A stretch of 19,115 bases of DNA from Dehalococcoidales bacterium (GTDB lineage: Bacteria; Chloroflexota; Dehalococcoidia; Dehalococcoidales; Fen-1064). The translations under genes were made by a program, and so were the position numbers. Location: NCBI GenBank assembly GCA_030667735.1, contig DAOUVG010000003.1, positions 1-19,115 on the forward strand, in the 5' to 3' direction. The notes under the pieces are model-generated. The model worked only from the letters and a program-made list of their open reading frames with translations, did no database searches and was not told the origin of the DNA. Positions within the stretch are counted from its first letter, which is position 1; each line of letters begins with the position of its first letter. Below, in pieces: positions 15,232 to 19,115 of the stretch.

Positions 15232-17175
15232 TTAAATCGACCTTGCCAGGGTAGCGCCGTCATTAACGGCCCAGAGTATCTTATTGACACCCCGGCAGTC
15301 ACCGATGGCGTGGAGCTCTTTCACCTTGCCCTTGAGTGCATAGTACAGTCCGTTATTCTCGACACCACCAAAGGCGAGGACCACGGTATCAATACCATCA
15401 ATAACCCTGTCTTCCTCGGTGTAGATGTTGGTCACAGTGACCTTGTTGCCAGATATCTCTCTGACCCTGGTATTAGAGGTTAGTGTGACCCCGTTCATGA
15501 GCAGCCGTTGAAGCAGGACCGCACGGGTGATATTCTCAACCGAGGGTCCCGGGTACTGTCCCGGGAAGACGACTTCCACTTTCTTGCCTTGCTGGAGCAG
15601 GAAATCGGCGGTGCTGAGTCCCTGAATGTGCGACTGGTTATCAATGACAACCACGTTCTGCCCGACTTCAACCGTGTCGTTGAGGACGTCCCGGACATCG
15701 ATGACATTGTCCTGGTCGACACCGGGGATGTCATCGGGCACGTACGGTAGTGAGCCGGTGGCAATAACGACAATATCCGGTTCCTGTTCGAGTACGACAT
15801 TCACGGTCACCTCGGAGTTGAGGTGCACGTCCACATTGTTCAGCTTCATCTGGTACTGGTAATAACGCACCAGTTCCCCGATGTCTTCCCGGCCGGGCGC
15901 TTTGGCAGCGGTCAGGGTCAGTCCGCCGAGGTCATCGCTCTTGTCCCAGAGGGAAACATCGTGGCCGCGCGCCGCGGCTACGCGAGCCATTTCCATTCCG
16001 GCAGGGCCTCCGCCAATGACCATCACCTTCTTCTTTTCCGTCACCGGCACCAGCTCCAGCCAGCCAGGGATGCTCTCCTTGCCTACGGTGGGGTTATAGG
16101 CGCACGTAATCCCCTGCGGATGGCGGTTCTGCGAGACATTCTGCCAGCAGCCTTCAGAGCAGGACATACACTTGCGTATTTCTTCGACCCTGCCTTCGCG
16201 GGCCTTGTTGGGAAGTTCGGGGTCGCATATCGTGGCCCGGTTCATCGCCACAAGGTCTGCCTGCCGCTCCTCAAGTATCTTCTCTGCCTGGGTTGGGTCA
16301 TTGATACGACCGATACAGCAGACGGGCAGGTCTACCACTTCCTTGATGTTCGCTGCCAGGTAAACCGAGTGGCCCAGCGGGTAGTACATGGGCGCAATGG
16401 TCAGGTAACTGCCTGTGCTGACGTTCAGGTAGTCCAGCTTTCCGGTGTTGGCCATCATCGGGGCCATTACCTTCATGTCCTCTATCGTATATCCGCCCGG
16501 CCTGAACTCGTCGCCGTTGAACCTGATGCCCACTACGAAGTCGCTGCCGACAGCGGCACGGACGGCGTCGATGACCTCCAGGGTAAACTTCATCCGCCCC
16601 TCAAGGCTGCCACCGTACTCATCGGTGCGGTGGTTGGTCACCGGGGACATGAACTGGTTGAACAGGTACCCGTGGGCGCCGTGCAGTTCCACGCCGTCGA
16701 CCCCTGCTTTCTTCACTTCGGCCGCACTCCAGGCAAAGGCCTCGACGATTTCCTTTATCTCGTCCCTGGTCATTTCGTGGGGAATACCACCACCGGCGGC
16801 ACGAGGTACCGCCGAAGCGGACCACGCCTGGTTACCCACCAGCTCTGACGCTGACGAAGACCCGCCGTGCCAGAGCTGGACAAAGAACCGGGTGCCGTGC
16901 TGTTTTATCGCGTCGGCCGCTCTCTTTAGTTTCTCGGTGTGGTTGGGCATGAGGCTGGGCACCATCAGGGTTGATCGGTGGACGCCCCAGACCCCGGTGC
17001 AGATAAGGCCCACTCCACCCTTAGCCTTCGATTCCCAGTAGGCTATCAGGCGGTCACCGGGCAGCATGTCCGGGTCACGCATCGCCGGATAGTGCCCCGG
17101 AACTACTATACGATTCGGAATGGTAATGGGACCCACCTTGATAGGACTGAAAAGAAGCGGAAACTGGTCTGCCAT
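15232..17175 (-). CDS. Old-yellow-enzyme / 2,4-dienoyl-CoA reductase-type FMN-FAD-FeS oxidoreductase
   Basis: A 647-aa three-domain reductase of the FadH / trimethylamine dehydrogenase type. Residues 7-330 are an FMN-binding TIM barrel (LFSPIKVG start, QLWHGG 100-105, ELHGAHGYL 163-171, DEYGGSLEGR 185-194). Cys336, Cys339, Cys343 and Cys358 (spacing 2-3-14) would bind a 4Fe-4S cluster. Residues 383-647 bind FAD/NAD(P)H, with GGGPAGMEMA at 388-397 and IATGSLP at 471-477. Members reduce enoyl or dienoyl substrates, often CoA thioesters; the substrate here is not determined. The ATG has GGAGG 7 nt upstream. It follows the VOC gene by 109 nt and the acyl-CoA genes further up. Confidence 0.92.
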   Translation of the reverse strand: MADQFPLLFSPIKVGPITIPNRIVVPGHYPAMRDPDMLPGDRLIAYWESKAKGGVGLICTGVWGVHRSTLMVPSLMPNHTEKLKRAADAIKQHGTRFFVQLWHGGSSSASELVGNQAWSASAVPRAAGGGIPHEMTRDEIKEIVEAFAWSAAEVKKAGVDGVELHGAHGYLFNQFMSPVTNHRTDEYGGSLEGRMKFTLEVIDAVRAAVGSDFVVGIRFNGDEFRPGGYTIEDMKVMAPMMANTGKLDYLNVSTGSYLTIAPMYYPLGHSVYLAANIKEVVDLPVCCIGRINDPTQAEKILEERQADLVAMNRATICDPELPNKAREGRVEEIRKCMSCSEGCWQNVSQNRHPQGITCAYNPTVGKESIPGWLELVPVTEKKKVMVIGGGPAGMEMARVAAARGHDVSLWDKSDDLGGLTLTAAKAPGREDIGELVRYYQYQMKLNNVDVHLNSEVTVNVVLEQEPDIVVIATGSLPYVPDDIPGVDQDNVIDVRDVLNDTVEVGQNVVVIDNQSHIQGLSTADFLLQQGKKVEVVFPGQYPGPSVENITRAVLLQRLLMNGVTLTSNTRVREISGNKVTVTNIYTEEDRVIDGIDTVVLAFGGVENNGLYYALKGKVKELHAIGDCRGVNKILWAVNDGATLARSI

Positions 17176-17284
17176 TTGCTTACCTCCGTATTCCTGAGTG
17201 TGATTATTTCACGCCGAGAATAGAAGACGCCAAAATAGCGCCTGAATTCCTCCGTTACAAACCAATACCGATAGGTGGCGGACT

Positions 17285-17788
17285 CTACTCGATGTCTTTC
17301 AGGTCCGGCAGGGAACCATCTTCCCCAACGGTTGCTTCACCTAGTTCAAGCCTGAATCCGACCTTCTCCATGGTGTCAATCATGTGCACCGGGGCTTGGT
17401 CCTCCTTGACACCGACACCGGGAGGCATAATTTCCGCCATATAGGACCAGTCCAGGGGGAACTTGAGCAGCACAGGAGCCCCCTCCTTTTCCAGGGCGCT
17501 CACTGTCTCGTCCATGTTCTCCACGGTGAAAGTAAGGTTGTGCACACCCGGTCCCTTCTCCTTGAGGAAGTCCGACCAGAGAGTTCCCTCTATCCGGGGC
17601 TCGATGAACTGGAGCACGACCCCACCCAACTCCACGTGAACAACATGTGCGCCGGGACCGTCCAGCATGCCGGCGAACTTGAGCTGGGTCTTTTCCGCGC
17701 CGAAGACTCGTTTGAGGAACTGATAGGATTCTTCAGCGTCACGGACAGCTATCTCGATGTGTACCAGTGGTGATACTTTGATTGGCAT
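17285..17788 (-). CDS. VOC-fold protein (glyoxalase / methylmalonyl-CoA epimerase-like)
   Basis: A 167-aa protein with the paired beta-alpha-beta-beta-beta units of the vicinal oxygen chelate superfamily. Likely metal ligands are His10 (VHIEIAV), Glu63 (QFIEP), His83 (GVHNLTF) and Glu148 (FRLELGE). Their placement resembles methylmalonyl-CoA epimerase and glyoxalase I. Its position between a 3-hydroxyacyl-CoA dehydrogenase and a dienoyl-CoA-reductase-like enzyme suggests a CoA-thioester or ring-cleavage intermediate as substrate (inference). The ATG has GGAG 6 nt upstream. The acidic C-terminal tail beyond residue 150 is longer than usual. Confidence 0.85.
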   Translation of the reverse strand: MPIKVSPLVHIEIAVRDAEESYQFLKRVFGAEKTQLKFAGMLDGPGAHVVHVELGGVVLQFIEPRIEGTLWSDFLKEKGPGVHNLTFTVENMDETVSALEKEGAPVLLKFPLDWSYMAEIMPPGVGVKEDQAPVHMIDTMEKVGFRLELGEATVGEDGSLPDLKDIE

Positions 17789-17824
17789 ATCTTGCTCCCT
17801 TCACCCTTCAGGCGGTACTGACGT

Positions 17825-18730
17825 TTAGTCGTTCTCCCCGGTGAGGAAATCCGGTTGCTGGAAAGCGGGATTGGGGTACGTGTAGAATCCCTTCCCGGTC
17901 TTCATGCCCAGTTCACCGCGCTCGACATACGGGATGATGAAGGCCATCATCTGCTCCTGGGTAACTTCGGTATCATCCTTCGTCAGGCCCTGTCCGGCTT
18001 CGAGGACGATGTTCAGGCCGACGCCGTCCATCATGGCAAAGGGTCCGGCGGGTTGTCCCGTGACCATCATATACGCCCGGTCGATATCATGTGGGTCGCC
18101 GTAACCTCCGGCTGCCAGGATAAGGGCGGTACGCAGGAGTCCGCCGAGCATGGTGTTGAACAGGTAGCCACCCCTCTCTTTCTTCATGACCATGGGCACT
18201 TCCCCGATGCTGCGCGCGAAACGCTTCAGGAACTCTACGGTCTCATCCGAGGTCCGCGGTCCCCGCATGATGTCTACCAGTGAGCCCAGGCCGCCGTGGA
18301 AGTGCATTGCGGCAAACTTATCACCACGCGAGACGGCGCCTTCGATATCCGAGACCAGCAGACTGGAAGTATTGGTGGTCATGATGGTATGGGGAGGGCA
18401 GAGCTTGTCGAACCGGGCGTGCGTCTGGCGTTTGACTTCCACCAATTCAGCAACGGACTCACTGAGGATATCCGCATTACCGGCTGCCTCGACGGGGTCG
18501 GTGGTGTAGCTGATGCGGGCCATTCCGGCATCAAGTTCCTCCTGGCTCACCGCGCCGGCGGCAATCATCATTGCCCCCATCTGTCTCTGCCGGTCCGGGC
18601 ATTTCTGCAATGCTTCCTCGGAAATATCATAGATAGTCACCTCATAGCCGCCGTGTACGGCAGACATCAGGGAAATCCGCCCGCCCATGGTACCGGCTCC
18701 GAGAACGCATACCTTTTTAACTTCATCCAT
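17825..18730 (-). CDS. 3-hydroxyacyl-CoA dehydrogenase family protein
   Basis: A 301-aa NAD-dependent dehydrogenase. The N-terminal Rossmann domain has GAGTMGG (11-17) and the acidic residue ending strand 2 (VTIYD, 31-35). TTNTSSL (118-124) precedes the active-site His143, and the C-terminal helical dimerisation domain holds the GPFAMMDGVGLNIV block. It would oxidise a 3-hydroxyacyl-CoA to the 3-ketoacyl-CoA in beta-oxidation or aromatic degradation. The usual HFFNP becomes HFHGG, and the Glu that normally supports the histidine (LVEV) is Asp153 (LVDI), so the substrate may differ from classic fatty acyl-CoA. AAAGGAG lies 13 nt before the ATG, somewhat far. Spaced 39 nt from the hydratase gene and 36 nt from the VOC gene. 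Confidence 0.88.
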   Translation of the reverse strand: MDEVKKVCVLGAGTMGGRISLMSAVHGGYEVTIYDISEEALQKCPDRQRQMGAMMIAAGAVSQEELDAGMARISYTTDPVEAAGNADILSESVAELVEVKRQTHARFDKLCPPHTIMTTNTSSLLVSDIEGAVSRGDKFAAMHFHGGLGSLVDIMRGPRTSDETVEFLKRFARSIGEVPMVMKKERGGYLFNTMLGGLLRTALILAAGGYGDPHDIDRAYMMVTGQPAGPFAMMDGVGLNIVLEAGQGLTKDDTEVTQEQMMAFIIPYVERGELGMKTGKGFYTYPNPAFQQPDFLTGEND

Positions 18731-18769
18731 CAGTATCTATATTCTCCTTTCTATCAGGCAGGGCTGCAC

Positions 18770-19115
18770 CTAGCTGCCCTCCTCCTCGTCCACAATGCGC
18801 TGTGCGCTCTGCCCACCGGCCACGTAGGCACGCATTCTTTCCAGGGCTTCATCACTTTGCATTAGCTCTCGCATCAGTTCGGACTCCAGGGCGAGTCCGT
18901 CATCGAGCGGCATACTCATGCCTTCGTAGATTGAGCGCCGGATGTGATGGACCGCCAGCGGAGGTCGCATTGCCAGTTCCCTGGCAAATGCCAGCGCTTC
19001 GGGCATCAGTTTTTCCGGGTCGCAGGCCCTGGTGACAAGACCGATGCGCTCGGCTTCATCGGCGTAGACCCGCCGGCCGGTCAACTGTAGTTCCAGCGAC
19101 CTGGCGATGCCGATA
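18770..19115 (-). CDS. Enoyl-CoA hydratase/isomerase family protein (5' end outside window)
   Basis: The C-terminal 114 residues of a crotonase-fold protein; the start lies beyond the right edge. The visible part opens with the conserved ARSLELQLTGRRVYADEAERIGLV block, which follows the active-site region in crotonases. The C-terminal helices (PPLAVHHIRRSI, SDEALERM) are also as expected. The catalytic residues are not in view. Members hydrate or isomerise enoyl-CoA, producing the 3-hydroxyacyl-CoA that the next gene's product would oxidise. The tail is short and acidic (DEEEGS). Confidence 0.85.
   Translation of the reverse strand, partial: IGIARSLELQLTGRRVYADEAERIGLVTRACDPEKLMPEALAFARELAMRPPLAVHHIRRSIYEGMSMPLDDGLALESELMRELMQSDEALERMRAYVAGGQSAQRIVDEEEGS

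Noticed and set aside
15823..16848. Plus-strand open frame of 341 codons opposite the OYE gene.
   Set aside because: It is a shadow of a GC-biased gene: the opposite strand encodes a clear three-domain reductase, and this product is His/Val/Arg-rich without any recognisable fold.
17220..17270. A second GGAGG (ACGGAGGAATTC) between the VOC and OYE genes, as if for a small gene.
   Set aside because: No start codon with a sustained reading frame follows at a normal distance.

Overview
The window is about 19 kb of gene-dense bacterial DNA, mid-50s % GC by eye, with every convincing gene on the minus strand. Several features fit a Chloroflexota / Dehalococcoidia-like genome. These are a Gram-positive-type LexA box (GAAC-N4-GTTC, known to be used by Dehalococcoides LexA), a DUF6504 SOS-type gene, frequent TTG/GTG starts, and an acyl-CoA and old-yellow-enzyme catabolic cluster. 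No rRNA or complete tRNA gene is visible, so the taxonomy is an inference.

Layout in direction of transcription (right to left). (1) 19115-15232: an acyl-CoA metabolism block with the 3' end of an enoyl-CoA hydratase, a 3-hydroxyacyl-CoA dehydrogenase, a VOC-fold protein and a 647-aa FMN / 4Fe-4S / FAD old-yellow-enzyme reductase of the 2,4-dienoyl-CoA reductase type. It ends in an 11-bp hairpin. (2) 15102-14698: a lone XRE-type regulator with an apparently leaderless extended -10 promoter. (3) 14290-10713: CotH-family atypical kinase, VTC-type polyphosphate polymerase and DUF4956 membrane protein. The VTC gene has no ATG/GTG/TTG start upstream of its conserved N-terminus and appears to begin at an ATA codon overlapping the cotH stop. 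A DHA2-type MFS exporter and an alpha/beta hydrolase follow. (4) 8431-8126: a DUF6504 gene behind a near-consensus promoter whose 17-bp spacer holds a LexA box. Its stop codon touches a 109-bp element bounded by inverted repeats. (5) 7824-5633: a strong promoter, a structured leader and two oligopeptide/dipeptide ABC ATPases (DppD/DppF type) without permeases or binding protein. (6) 5490-564: a membrane-anchored parvulin-type prolyl isomerase followed by a Gld-like ABC system (ATPase, permease, GldG-like auxiliary protein, DUF4340 protein), very tightly packed. (7) 479-1: holo-ACP synthase and the first codons of a zinc-ribbon-like protein.

The parts most worth a second look are the CotH-VTC-DUF4956 module with its non-canonical start, the SOS-controlled DUF6504 gene with its flanking palindromic element, and the Gld-like ABC system coupled to a prolyl isomerase. 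I saw no CRISPR array, insertion sequence, integrase or phage gene.
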